64,000 nucleotides of DNA, taken from positions 2,232,001 through 2,296,000 of the forward strand of contig NZ_CP067394.1 in NCBI RefSeq assembly GCF_004210215.2, in the 5' to 3' direction. The translations under genes and the position numbers were made by a program. This DNA is from Cryobacterium sp. SO1 (lineage in GTDB: Bacteria > Actinomycetota > Actinomycetes > Actinomycetales > Microbacteriaceae). Below, in pieces: positions 16,210-23,363 of this stretch; within the stretch, counting starts at the first letter, position 1; every line of letters begins with the position of its first letter. Under the pieces are notes generated by a model that saw nothing but the letters and a program-made list of their open reading frames with translations, ran no database searches and had not been told where the DNA came from.

Positions 16210-17635
16210 GGTCACGTCCCGCTGAGTGGTGGAATTTCTCAACACCGTGCGGGTCAGTGGTTCTAGTCTAGGCGGCGGCGAGTTCTGGGAGGATCACCGC
16301 CTCGTCGATGACCTCGATGGGATTGTTCATGGTGGCCAGCTCGAGCATCGAGGCCTCGGAGAAGTAGCGTCTTTCGCCGGCTTCCCACTCGTCGTGCTGC
16401 TCGATCAACACCGACCCCGCCAAGCGCAGCAGCGCGGCGGCGTTGGGGAACACGCCGACGACGTCGGTGCGGCGTTTGATCTCCTTGTTCACCCGTTCCA
16501 ACGGATTAGTGGACCAGATCTGGCGCCAGTGCCGCCGCGGGAACGCGGCGAAGGCGAGCAGGTCGGGTTGCGCGTCGACGAGCATCGCGGCGACCTTCGG
16601 GTGCGACCGACTGAGCATCGTGGTGACCTCGCGGAACTGCTTCTCGATGTGCTCACGGTCGGGTTGGGCGAAGATGGTGCGGATGATCGAGGCCACCATG
16701 TCCTGGGATCCTTTCGGGATCACGGCGAGGACGTTGCGCATGAAATGGACTCGGCATCTCTGCCACCCGGCGCCTTGGAACACGGTGCTGATGGCCTTCT
16801 TGAGCCCGGTGTGGGCGTCAGACATGACCAGCTTGACCCCGTCGAGACCGCGGGTCTTGAGCGACCGTAGAAACGACGTCCAGAAGCCCTCATTCTCGCT
16901 GTCACCCACGTCGAAGCCCAGTACTTCCCGGCGGCCGTCGGCGGCGACCCCGACCGCGACGACGATGGCTTGGGACACGATCCGGTGGCCGACCCGGGCT
17001 TTGCAGTAGGTGGCATCGAGGAACACGTAGGGGAAGTCCTGGGCGGCCAAGGTGCGGTCGCGGAACTCGGCCACCTCCGCGTCCAGGCCCGCGCAAATCC
17101 GAGACACCTCGGACTTGGAGATCCCGGTGTCCGCGCCGAGGGCCTTGACCAGGTCGTCGACTTTGCGGGTTGAGACGCCGTGGACGTAGGCCTCCATCAC
17201 GACCGCGAACAACGCCTGGTCGACCCGTCGGCGCCGCTCGAGCAGGGCAGGGAAGAACGACCCGGCACGGAGCTTCGGGATCTTCAGGTCGAGGTCGCCG
17301 GCGGTGGTCGTCAACGTCCTGGATCGGGTGCCGTTGCGGTGGGTGGTGCGGTCGCCGGAGCGCTCGAACGGGGCGGCGCCGATGAACGCGGTCGCTTCCG
17401 CATCGATCAGTTCCTGGTAGAGCTTTTCGGTCGCGGATCGGATGCGATCGGTGACATCGGTGAGTTTGAGTTCTCCCAGCAGGTCGAGCAGGGCAGACTG
17501 GTCTAGAGCCATCGTGGTTTGTGTCTTTCTGTGAGTAGCTTTGATCGGTTCTCACTGACCATCCCACGGTGGCTCTTCACGTTGACGAAGCAACACTCAA
17601 GAGCGGGAAACCACACCACTCACGGGGACGTAACC
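16210..17635 (-). mobile_element. IS256-family insertion sequence, copy 2 (1426 bp, inverted)
   Basis: Same length and ends as copy 1 at 2556-3981 but in reverse orientation, flanked by the 8-bp duplication TCATGACC. Only a few base differences from copy 1 are visible. The two copies bracket 12.2 kb as inverted repeats. Confidence 0.95.
16268..17512 (-). CDS. IS256-family (mutator-type) transposase
   Basis: A 414-residue DDE transposase, identical to that of copy 1 apart from a Ser/Ala difference near residue 305. FLDATY, MSDAHTG, CRVHFMRN and NPLERVNKEIKRR are all intact, so it should be active. Expression runs away from the neighbouring GNAT gene. Confidence 0.95.
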   Translation of the reverse strand: MALDQSALLDLLGELKLTDVTDRIRSATEKLYQELIDAEATAFIGAAPFERSGDRTTHRNGTRSRTLTTTAGDLDLKIPKLRAGSFFPALLERRRRVDQALFAVVMEAYVHGVSTRKVDDLVKALGADTGISKSEVSRICAGLDAEVAEFRDRTLAAQDFPYVFLDATYCKARVGHRIVSQAIVVAVGVAADGRREVLGFDVGDSENEGFWTSFLRSLKTRGLDGVKLVMSDAHTGLKKAISTVFQGAGWQRCRVHFMRNVLAVIPKGSQDMVASIIRTIFAQPDREHIEKQFREVTTMLSRSHPKVAAMLVDAQPDLLAFAAFPRRHWRQIWSTNPLERVNKEIKRRTDVVGVFPNAAALLRLAGSVLIEQHDEWEAGERRYFSEASMLELATMNNPIEVIDEAVILPELAAA

Positions 17636-17643
17636 TCATGACC
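17636..17643. repeat. Target-site duplication TCATGACC (right of IS256 copy 2)
   Basis: Exact copy of 16202-16209. Bases 17638-17640 are the GNAT start codon. Confidence 0.95.
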
Positions 17644-18126
17644 TTGCATATCCGCGATGCTTCAGCCGAGGACATCGATTTTCTCGCTGCAATGCTGCTG
17701 GAAGCAGCTAACTGGCGCCAGGACCGGCAGACTGCGACTCTGCAATCGATCATGAATACCCCCGACCTGTGGCACTACCTCTCCGACTGGAAACGGAGCT
17801 CAGATTTCGGTTTCCTTGCACACGAGGCGGACAAGCCGGTCGGTGCCGCGTGGGCGAGGTTCATGACCGCCGAAGATCCCGGATATGGATTCGTTGACGA
17901 GGACATCCCCGAGCTGGGCATGGGCGTAGTGAGCACTCATCGAGGCCGGGGCGTGGGCCGCGTTCTTCTTGAGCAGACCATACGAGCCTCAGCGGATCGT
18001 GGCCTCCGGGGACTGAGCTTGAGTGTCGAGGATGAAAACGAGCGAGCCCGCGCTCTATATGTGAGCAACGGATTCGTGGTCGCGGGACGAGCCGGCAATT
18101 CGGACACGATGCTCTTAAGGTTTTGA
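17638..18126 (+). CDS. GNAT-family N-acetyltransferase, IS at its start codon
   Basis: A 162-residue GNAT with the loop VVSTHRGRGVGRVLLEQTI and the ENERARALYVSNGFVVAG segment. ATG 17638 is the natural start: the empty site, rebuilt by removing the IS, reads GAGGAACACTGTCATGACC, with GAGGAA as ribosome-binding site. The insertion has moved that site and the promoter 1.4 kb away, leaving only IS-end bases (GGGGACGTAACC) in front of the ATG. The coding frame itself is complete. A junction motif starts 3 bp after the stop. Confidence 0.85.
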   Translation: MTLHIRDASAEDIDFLAAMLLEAANWRQDRQTATLQSIMNTPDLWHYLSDWKRSSDFGFLAHEADKPVGAAWARFMTAEDPGYGFVDEDIPELGMGVVSTHRGRGVGRVLLEQTIRASADRGLRGLSLSVEDENERARALYVSNGFVVAGRAGNSDTMLLRF

Positions 18127-18128
18127 CC

Positions 18129-18141
18129 CGCTGAAGGTTCC
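18129..18141 (+). repeat. Junction motif 12, CGCTGAAGGTTCC
   Basis: Near-consensus 13-mer, 3 bp after the GNAT stop. Confidence 0.55.
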
Positions 18142-18277
18142 CTTGCGACACTCGACGAGCTCCATCCTGGGAAGGCGACTTTTGCGCTCGACCTGCGTCG
18201 CTGACCGTCCGTCTTTCGGGACACGCAGGAGACGACACTCCCGGCACGGCTCCCCGGCCTGCGTACACGCTCATGGC

Positions 18278-18562
18278 ATGAGCCAAGTGCGCCTGAGTGG
18301 TCAACTCGTCTGCCGCGATCGGGCCCAGACGGCCGTAGCGCTGAGCCTCTTTCGGATCACGTCGAACGAACGCGTGCGGACCCGGGAGCCCGGGTGCATC
18401 TCATTCAGTGTCGCCTCGACCGTCGATCCCATGGTGTGGCAGGTCGACGAGTGCTTCCAGGACAGTTCTGCGCTCAAAGCACACCAGGACCACGTTGCGG
18501 GAAGCGACTGGGGACGGGTCACAGCCGGGATCGAACGTCGCTACGCGATCCACGGGCTCTAG
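18278..18562 (+). CDS. ABM-type putative monooxygenase
   Basis: A 94-residue antibiotic-biosynthesis-monooxygenase-fold protein (putative quinol monooxygenase). Family marks are VRLSGQLVCRD, REPGCISFSVAST, WQVDECFQDSSALKAHQ and SDWGRVTAGIERRY. Such small dimeric ferredoxin-like proteins oxidise quinols or act as aldehyde/quinone detoxifiers, usually without cofactor. Start MSQVRLSG is chosen because the upstream in-frame extension is Arg-rich and unlike the family. Confidence 0.8.
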   Translation: MSQVRLSGQLVCRDRAQTAVALSLFRITSNERVRTREPGCISFSVASTVDPMVWQVDECFQDSSALKAHQDHVAGSDWGRVTAGIERRYAIHGL

Positions 18563-18614
18563 TCACCCCACATTGCCCCACCTTGGGCTGCCGGTACGAG
18601 AACTACGGTGCTAC

Positions 18615-19040
18615 CTAGCGGAGCGCCTCGACCAACTGAAACCGCTCCAGCACGACGAGCGTTTCGTCATCGAGTGTGAAGTCTGGATTATTGAGGAAGT
18701 CACGCATCTCCGCGCTGTGCCAGAAGGCTTCATGACCGCGCCGCCAGGCGGCTACGGAGTCGAATCCTTCGCCCTCATCGCGCGCATGCTCGAGGCCGAC
18801 GTCAGCAAGTCGGACTATCTCGACCGCAACCGTCTGGATGATCGCCACCGCGGCATCGTTTGAATCCACAACCGTCTGCCTATACCCGACGATCGGCAAC
18901 TGTTCGTCCTCTACCGAAAACTCCACGAAAGTCGAGCTGGTGGAGGTCTTCTGGCCGGCCAGAATTGCGGCGATCAGACGATCCCGAAGCGGGCCTGGAA
19001 AGCCGAACTCAGCAATCGGGAATTCACCGTGGTTGGTCAT
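18615..19040 (-). CDS. ASCH-domain protein
   Basis: A 141-residue ASCH-fold protein, related to the PUA superfamily and proposed to bind RNA; some members are amidohydrolases acting on N4-acetylcytidine. Recognisable parts are GFPGPLRDRLIAAILAGQKTSTSS, the central VDSNDAAVAIIQT strand region and EGEGFDSVAAWRRGHEAFW. It is complete. Single-gene minus-strand unit, with a junction motif 38 bp beyond its start. Confidence 0.8.
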   Translation of the reverse strand: MTNHGEFPIAEFGFPGPLRDRLIAAILAGQKTSTSSTFVEFSVEDEQLPIVGYRQTVVDSNDAAVAIIQTVAVEIVRLADVGLEHARDEGEGFDSVAAWRRGHEAFWHSAEMRDFLNNPDFTLDDETLVVLERFQLVEALR

Positions 19041-19077
19041 GAAGTGATCCTAGGTGCCGAGGCACGAACCCCTGAAC

Positions 19078-19090
19078 CCCAAGGCGTTCC
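19078..19090 (+). repeat. Junction motif 13, CCCAAGGCGTTCC
   Basis: Last member of the series, 15 bp from the 3' end of the recombinase gene. Confidence 0.4.
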
Positions 19091-19105
19091 CCTGCTCACC
19101 CTGGA

Positions 19106-20377
19106 TCATGCAGTTTCGTCGCTGTCTACGCCTTCAAGATCAGACAGCAGATCTTCTTCATCCGTTGTCATGATTCGTCGAAGAAGCGCATCGTCCGGAT
19201 CGACCGGGCGGAGGGTGCGTTGAAGAAGTTCCGCTGGGCCATGATCAACAGTTCGATCGGGTTCAATGTAGTGACCTTCGGTAATGGCGGTGGAGCCATG
19301 GCCGAGAAACGCGGCTGCCGCATCGGTGCTCCCACCGCGGGCAATGACGGTCGCCCCCGTGCGGCGGTACCAACGCAAAGTGATGTCGGGTTTATCTAGT
19401 CCTGCCAGCTCCAGAAATGCTCGAAAGGTGCGTCGAACGTTGTAGGGGCTGAAGGGGCCACCGTTTCGATTCGCAAAAATTGTTCGTTCGGAGTCGTTCG
19501 GGCCCATAGCGGAAAGCCGCGCGCGAAGAACGGCGGCCGCAAACTCTGGCAAAGCAATGCGGCGAATCGAGTGCTCAGTTTTGGGGTGGGGCTGACGGAC
19601 AGCACCGTGACCGGTCCTCAAGACGACCGTGCCGGTCACCTCGATCACCATGCCCTGCGGACGATCATGAACATCGCACGGACGCAAAGCGAGGGCCTCG
19701 CCAATCCTGAGCGCCGATCCCAGAAGGATTTCCAGAATGTCCCGGACCTGCCCGTCGGGTTTTGGGCCGAGAACGTCGGGGCCGGTGCGCCAGGTCGCTG
19801 CCGCGTGGCGGATGGCCGCGATCTGTTTCAAGGTCAACGCCTCCGGAGTGCCTTTGGGCTTCTTCAGCTGCGAGGTGCCCTCGACGGGGTTTCGTGGGAT
19901 CGCGTCGTAGCGCAGCGCGAATCCGAACAGGAGATTCAGCATGGTCCGCGAATGCTTCGCCCGAGAGTACGACACGGCCAGTTCCGACTTCAAGAAGCGT
20001 TCGACCCGACCGGTCGTGATCTCTCCCAGTGTGAAGTGTTGGAACGCGGGCAGCACATGCAGGCGGATATCGTCGCGGTAGTTCTCTTTGGTCTGCTCCA
20101 CAAGGTCCTGCAGTTGAAGATCTGCCAGCCACAGGGCCACAAGGTCACCGAAGGAACTGCTGAGCGAGAGCATCCCGGACGTTCCATAGCCGGAGCGATT
20201 CAGCAGTCGCAATTTCAGGTTCGCCTTGGCGGCGGATTGGGATTCGCCGCGTGCGGTTACTACCCGCAGGCGCCCATCGGCATCCCTGTATCGTGTTGCA
20301 ACAAGGAACCTGTCGGCCTGGCGGCGAACACCGATCTGTCCGTACGTGCCAATAGCCGTGTGAGGGCGACCAGCCAT
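19106..20377 (-). CDS. Tyrosine recombinase (integrase)
   Basis: A 423-residue integrase with an N-terminal arm-binding region (GTYGQIGVRRQADRFLVATRYRD), a core-binding SAM-like domain and a C-terminal catalytic domain. Catalytic blocks are GSALRIGEALALRPCDV (first Arg), TLRWYRRTGATVIA (second Arg) and AFLGHGSTAITEGHYIE, with the nucleophilic Tyr. The box II His is replaced by Arg (RxxR instead of HxxR). Start ATG 20377 overlaps the excisionase stop (TAATG). It lies at the edge next to tRNA-Ala and most likely drives island integration. Confidence 0.9.
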   Translation of the reverse strand: MAGRPHTAIGTYGQIGVRRQADRFLVATRYRDADGRLRVVTARGESQSAAKANLKLRLLNRSGYGTSGMLSLSSSFGDLVALWLADLQLQDLVEQTKENYRDDIRLHVLPAFQHFTLGEITTGRVERFLKSELAVSYSRAKHSRTMLNLLFGFALRYDAIPRNPVEGTSQLKKPKGTPEALTLKQIAAIRHAAATWRTGPDVLGPKPDGQVRDILEILLGSALRIGEALALRPCDVHDRPQGMVIEVTGTVVLRTGHGAVRQPHPKTEHSIRRIALPEFAAAVLRARLSAMGPNDSERTIFANRNGGPFSPYNVRRTFRAFLELAGLDKPDITLRWYRRTGATVIARGGSTDAAAAFLGHGSTAITEGHYIEPDRTVDHGPAELLQRTLRPVDPDDALLRRIMTTDEEDLLSDLEGVDSDETA

Positions 20378-20610
20378 TACCCTCGCCCCACCCGCGATCG
20401 CCGTGCGTCGTCTTCTTCCAAACGACGAAGCCACGCCTCGACCTCGGACGCCCGAAATTTCAGCTCGCGGCCGATACGGAAGCCATGTGGACCTCGACCA
20501 TGATGGCGCAGGTCGTAGATCGTCTGGATGGGGACGCCGAGACGTGCCGCCAGATCGGAGATAGACAGAACCGACTCGAAGTCGCTGGAGAGAAAAGTTT
20601 CACTAGTCAT
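20377..20610 (-). CDS. Excisionase-like helix-turn-helix protein
   Basis: A 77-residue MerR-type/excisionase-family protein. LSISDLAARLGVPIQTIYDLRHHGRGPHGFRIGRELKFRASEVEAWLRRLE is the winged-helix DNA-binding unit that bends attachment-site DNA and biases the integrase towards excision. Start at 20610; an ORF extending to 20811 would run into the tRNA and is not credible. The stop overlaps the integrase start, so the pair is co-translated. Confidence 0.88.
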   Translation of the reverse strand: MTSETFLSSDFESVLSISDLAARLGVPIQTIYDLRHHGRGPHGFRIGRELKFRASEVEAWLRRLEEDDARRSRVGRG

Positions 20611-20710
20611 ACCTACGAGGTATGCAAGCGATTCCGAACCCGCCCGGGAACACCTCGAGGGCATTCGAAAAAGGTGGGCACGAAAGCAATAAGTGTCGAA
20701 TAAACGTCGA

Positions 20711-20752
20711 ACGGCCATCCCAAATCCCTTGTTCGGGTTTTGGAATGGCCGT
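20711..20752 (-). terminator. Hairpin downstream of tRNA-Ala
   Basis: ACGGCCATCCCAAA and TTTGGAATGGCCGT pair over 14 positions. The single imperfect position is a G-U pair only on the minus strand, so it fits termination of the tRNA-Ala transcript. It has no strong U-tract. Confidence 0.6.
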
Positions 20753-20769
20753 CTGACCTTTACTATCGG

Positions 20770-20842
20770 TGGATCCGAGGGGATTCGAACCCCTGACCCC
20801 CTGCATGCCATGCAGGTGCGCTACCAGCTGCGCCACGGACCC
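20770..20842 (-). tRNA. tRNA-Ala (anticodon GGC)
   Basis: 73 nt with a cloverleaf, anticodon loop ATGGCAT (GGC), T-loop GGTTCGAATCC and the alanine identity pair G3-U70 in the acceptor stem. CCA is not encoded. The 3' end faces the island and is the probable integration target. Confidence 0.97.
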
Positions 20843-20915
20843 AGACTTTGTTTCGAATTCCTCCGAAACAACTTCATTAGGTTACTACATGTTTGGAGTG
20901 CTCGCGAACCAAACG

Positions 20916-21359
20916 CTACTCCGCGGCATCGATTTCCACGATCGATCCGTCATCGCCGGCACTGGGAGCAATGTCGGATGAGTCGTCGATGGCGCGCGCG
21001 CTGGCCAGGTCGATCGGGATGACCGGGCAGTCCTTCCACAGGCGCTCGAGCGAGTAATAGACGCGCTCCTCCTCGTGGAACACGTGCACCACGAGGTCGC
21101 CGAAGTCAACGAGGACCCAGCGGCCTTCGGCGCGGCCCTCACGGCGAAGTGGCTTGTAGCCGGCTTCGATCAGCTTGTCCTCGATTTCGCCGGCGATCGC
21201 GACGACGTTGCGTTCCGAGCGCCCCGTGACGATGAGGAAGATGTCGGCCAACGGCAACGGGTTGGAGACGTCAATGGCAACAAGGTCCTCCCCCGCTTTC
21301 GAGTCGGCGGCGGCGGCGGCCACCTTGAGGAGCTCGAGAGCGTGGGCAGAAGCGGTCAT
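20916..21359 (-). CDS. rsfS: Ribosomal silencing factor RsfS
   Basis: A 147-residue RsfS/Iojap protein. It binds ribosomal protein L14 and blocks subunit joining when nutrients fall. Family marks are AIDVSNPLPLADIFLIVTGRSERNV, the EGRAEGRWVLVDFGDLVVHVFHEEERVYYSLERLW core and an acidic C-terminal extension. It closes the nadD cluster upstream of tRNA-Ala, as in many Actinobacteria. Confidence 0.95.
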   Translation of the reverse strand: MTASAHALELLKVAAAAADSKAGEDLVAIDVSNPLPLADIFLIVTGRSERNVVAIAGEIEDKLIEAGYKPLRREGRAEGRWVLVDFGDLVVHVFHEEERVYYSLERLWKDCPVIPIDLASARAIDDSSDIAPSAGDDGSIVEIDAAE

Positions 21360-21417
21360 CGATTGAATCCCTGAGTTAGTGAAGGTGAGTGGTGAGGTGA
21401 AAGTGACATCAAAGACA

Positions 21418-22434
21418 TCAGTAGATGTTGAAGGCGTAGCCGACGACGAAGAGCGATAGGACGCCGATTGCGAGCACGGCGGCAGTGATGGCCAGGACCG
21501 TCGGCAGGGAGGCGCCGCGCTTGCGCGGCGGTGTCATCACACCCCTGGTGGAGGTGTGGGTGCTCACGGCACGACTGGCACTGACCGGCGCCACATCGTT
21601 GTGGTGGCCGCCCTCGTCCAGTTGGTCGAGCATCCGGTCCATCTCCGACGAATCGAAGAGGTTGGGGTGCTGGCCGGTGGCGCCGAGACTGCGGGGCAGG
21701 TCGATGGACCCGGTGATCATGATCTCACCGGTGCTGGTGATGGGACCGCCGGGGCCCTGACGAGGGATGGAGGGCAGGATCAGCGCGTTGGTGGTCGTGG
21801 GGAAACCACCCGCGCCGACGCCACGACCCACGAGATCGTCGAAGGTCGCGTCGTCGCGGCGCCCGATGGTCTCGATGTGGCTGTCGTCTTCGCGGTCGAC
21901 CGACCAATGGCCGATCGGCGGGTGCAGGACAGTGCTGTCGATCGCGACGTCCGAACGCTGCGGGTCGGCGCCTGCGGAGCGCGGCGCCGGCGCCGGCGCC
22001 GGCGCGACCTGGTCCTGGCCGGACGTGGTGCCATCCACGCTCGCGGAGGATGCCGCCTGCAGGGCGCGTAGTTCACGACGGGTGAGGGTGCGACCGGTGT
22101 CGGTGTCGACCGGGGCCTCTGGCGTCGGCGCGGCGGCGGCCGGTGCGGCGGCGGCCGGTGCGGCGGCGGTCGGCAGCGGGGCCGGAGCAGCATTGGCCCG
22201 CACGGACGTCAGGCGCTCGACGGGCGGTGACGTGTGACGCGAGTGGTGCGGCTCTGCCGGCGTCGCGGCGGGCGTGGGTGCAGCGGGCGTCGGTACAGCG
22301 GGCGTGGGTGCAGCGGAGTCGCCCGTGGAGGACTCCTGGGCGTCACCGGACTCGGCGACCGCAGGCTCCTGCTCCCGAGCCAACTCGCGCAACTGTCGTC
22401 GCGTCAGTGGCTGCGGGCTATTACCCAACGTCAT
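21418..22434 (-). CDS. Proline/alanine-rich tail-anchored membrane protein
   Basis: A 338-residue protein with a long disordered Ala/Pro-rich N-terminal region and a single C-terminal membrane helix (about residues 312-335), giving a tail-anchored topology with the bulk in the cytoplasm. A short motif occurs twice: [10 protein letters not shown] near residue 11 and [10 protein letters not shown] near 117. The start overlaps the nadD stop by 4 bases. Proteins of this kind between nadD and rsfS are familiar in Microbacteriaceae, but I know no function. Confidence 0.75.
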   Translation of the reverse strand: MTLGNSPQPLTRRQLRELAREQEPAVAESGDAQESSTGDSAAPTPAVPTPAAPTPAATPAEPHHSRHTSPPVERLTSVRANAAPAPLPTAAAPAAAAPAAAAPTPEAPVDTDTGRTLTRRELRALQAASSASVDGTTSGQDQVAPAPAPAPRSAGADPQRSDVAIDSTVLHPPIGHWSVDREDDSHIETIGRRDDATFDDLVGRGVGAGGFPTTTNALILPSIPRQGPGGPITSTGEIMITGSIDLPRSLGATGQHPNLFDSSEMDRMLDQLDEGGHHNDVAPVSASRAVSTHTSTRGVMTPPRKRGASLPTVLAITAAVLAIGVLSLFVVGYAFNIY

Positions 22435-23024
22435 GCCACACTCCGATACAGATGGTGCTTTGAGATGTACTGGACTACCCCGTCGGGGACCAAGTACCAA
22501 ACCGGGAAGCCCCGGTTCACGCGTGCCCGGCAGTCAGTAGACGAAATCGCCAGAGCCGGAACCTCCAGCAAGCTTACGTCCTGGTTAGGCAATCCTGAAA
22601 TACTCAGATCGTGTCCCGGGCGACTCACAGCCACGAAGTGGGCCAGTTTCCACAGTTCCGCGACATCCTTCCAGCCGAGGATTTGGGTGATGGCGTCGGC
22701 GCCGGTGATGAAGAACAGCTCGGCGTCCGGCCGTTCGGCGTGTAAGTCTCGGAGGGTGTCGATGGTGAAGGTCGGGCCGGTGCGGTCGATGTCGACACGG
22801 CTGACCGTGAAGCGGGGATTGGACGCTGTAGCGATGACCGTCATCAGGTAACGGTGCTCAGCAAGAGTCACATCCGGCTTCTGCCACGGCTGCCCGGTGG
22901 GCACGAAGATGACCTCATCGAGGTCGAAACTTTGCGCAACCTCGCTCGCTGCGACAAGGTGGCCGTGGTGGATGGGATCGAAGGTGCCGCCCATCACTCC
23001 GATGCGCGGGCGGTTCCGGGTCAC
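22431..23024 (-). CDS. nadD: Nicotinate-nucleotide adenylyltransferase
   Basis: NadD adenylates nicotinate mononucleotide with ATP to give deamido-NAD. The nucleotide-binding motif [15 protein letters not shown] sits at residues 9-23, and [11 protein letters not shown] is the C-terminal ISST-type motif. I start at GTG 23024 (197 residues), the usual length; upstream codons are not family-like. The stop overlaps the next gene. Confidence 0.93.
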   Translation of the reverse strand: MTRNRPRIGVMGGTFDPIHHGHLVAASEVAQSFDLDEVIFVPTGQPWQKPDVTLAEHRYLMTVIATASNPRFTVSRVDIDRTGPTFTIDTLRDLHAERPDAELFFITGADAITQILGWKDVAELWKLAHFVAVSRPGHDLSISGLPNQDVSLLEVPALAISSTDCRARVNRGFPVWYLVPDGVVQYISKHHLYRSVA

Positions 23025-23037
23025 GTTGCGCCGATTG

Positions 23038-23244
23038 TCAGTGGCCGCCGTGGCTGGCGGCGCCACCGTGGGCGGCAGCGTAGGCGTTGGCCTTGGCACT
23101 GTGGCGGTTCGCGACGTCGCGGGAGCTCCAAACCACGAATCCGAGGGCAGAGAAGACGATGAGGGCCACGAGGCCGTAGACCCAGGTCGGGACGGGCAGC
23201 TGGGTGTGCTCGACCTCGGCAAGTACAGCGGTCACGAACAACAT
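23038..23244 (-). CDS. Small single-helix membrane protein (68 aa)
   Basis: One hydrophobic helix at about residues 20-40 ([19 protein letters not shown]), then a His/Ala/Gly-rich cytoplasmic tail ([12 protein letters not shown]). It lies between proA and nadD, 13 bp before nadD, and is probably co-transcribed with it. Small proteins of this type recur at this place in actinobacterial proBA-nadD loci. Function unknown. Confidence 0.7.
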   Translation of the reverse strand: MLFVTAVLAEVEHTQLPVPTWVYGLVALIVFSALGFVVWSSRDVANRHSAKANAYAAAHGGAASHGGH

Positions 23245-23363
23245 GAAATCTCCATTCAGGAATACATTTCTGCCGGTTAGGGCGAGCCGACGAGGGCGGG
23301 CGGTGGCAGTACCGAATTCAGTCTAGCGGGACCATCCGCCCGCCCCCACGAGCGGCACCGTCC

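Larger units (their letters stand above)
1..20769. mobile_element. Accessory island at the 3' end of tRNA-Ala(GGC)
   Basis: The stretch left of the tRNA-Ala gene is densely accessory: seven GNAT genes, resistance-like and stress-like single genes, three IS elements, duplicated units and gene remnants. A tyrosine recombinase and an excisionase-like gene lie directly against the tRNA 3' end, the usual arrangement of a tRNA-targeted integrative element. The other side of the tRNA begins ordinary core genes (rsfS, nadD). I did not find a second copy of the tRNA 3' end in the window, so the distal boundary presumably lies to the left of position 1. Calling it an island is inference from content and layout. 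Confidence 0.6.

Noticed and set aside
1..20000. A classical integron
   Set aside because: No intI-type integrase, no attI, and no paired attC secondary structure except the hairpin at 48-81; the recombinase present is an arm-binding phage/ICE type. The cassette idea is therefore kept as a distinct hypothesis.
1..20700. A second copy of the tRNA-Ala 3' end as distal attachment site
   Set aside because: I looked for GGATCCGAGGGGATTCGAAC-like sequence to the left and found none; the boundary is probably outside the window.
20377..20811. Longer excisionase starting inside tRNA-Ala
   Set aside because: The extra 67 residues translate tRNA sequence; ATG 20610 gives the normal excisionase length.
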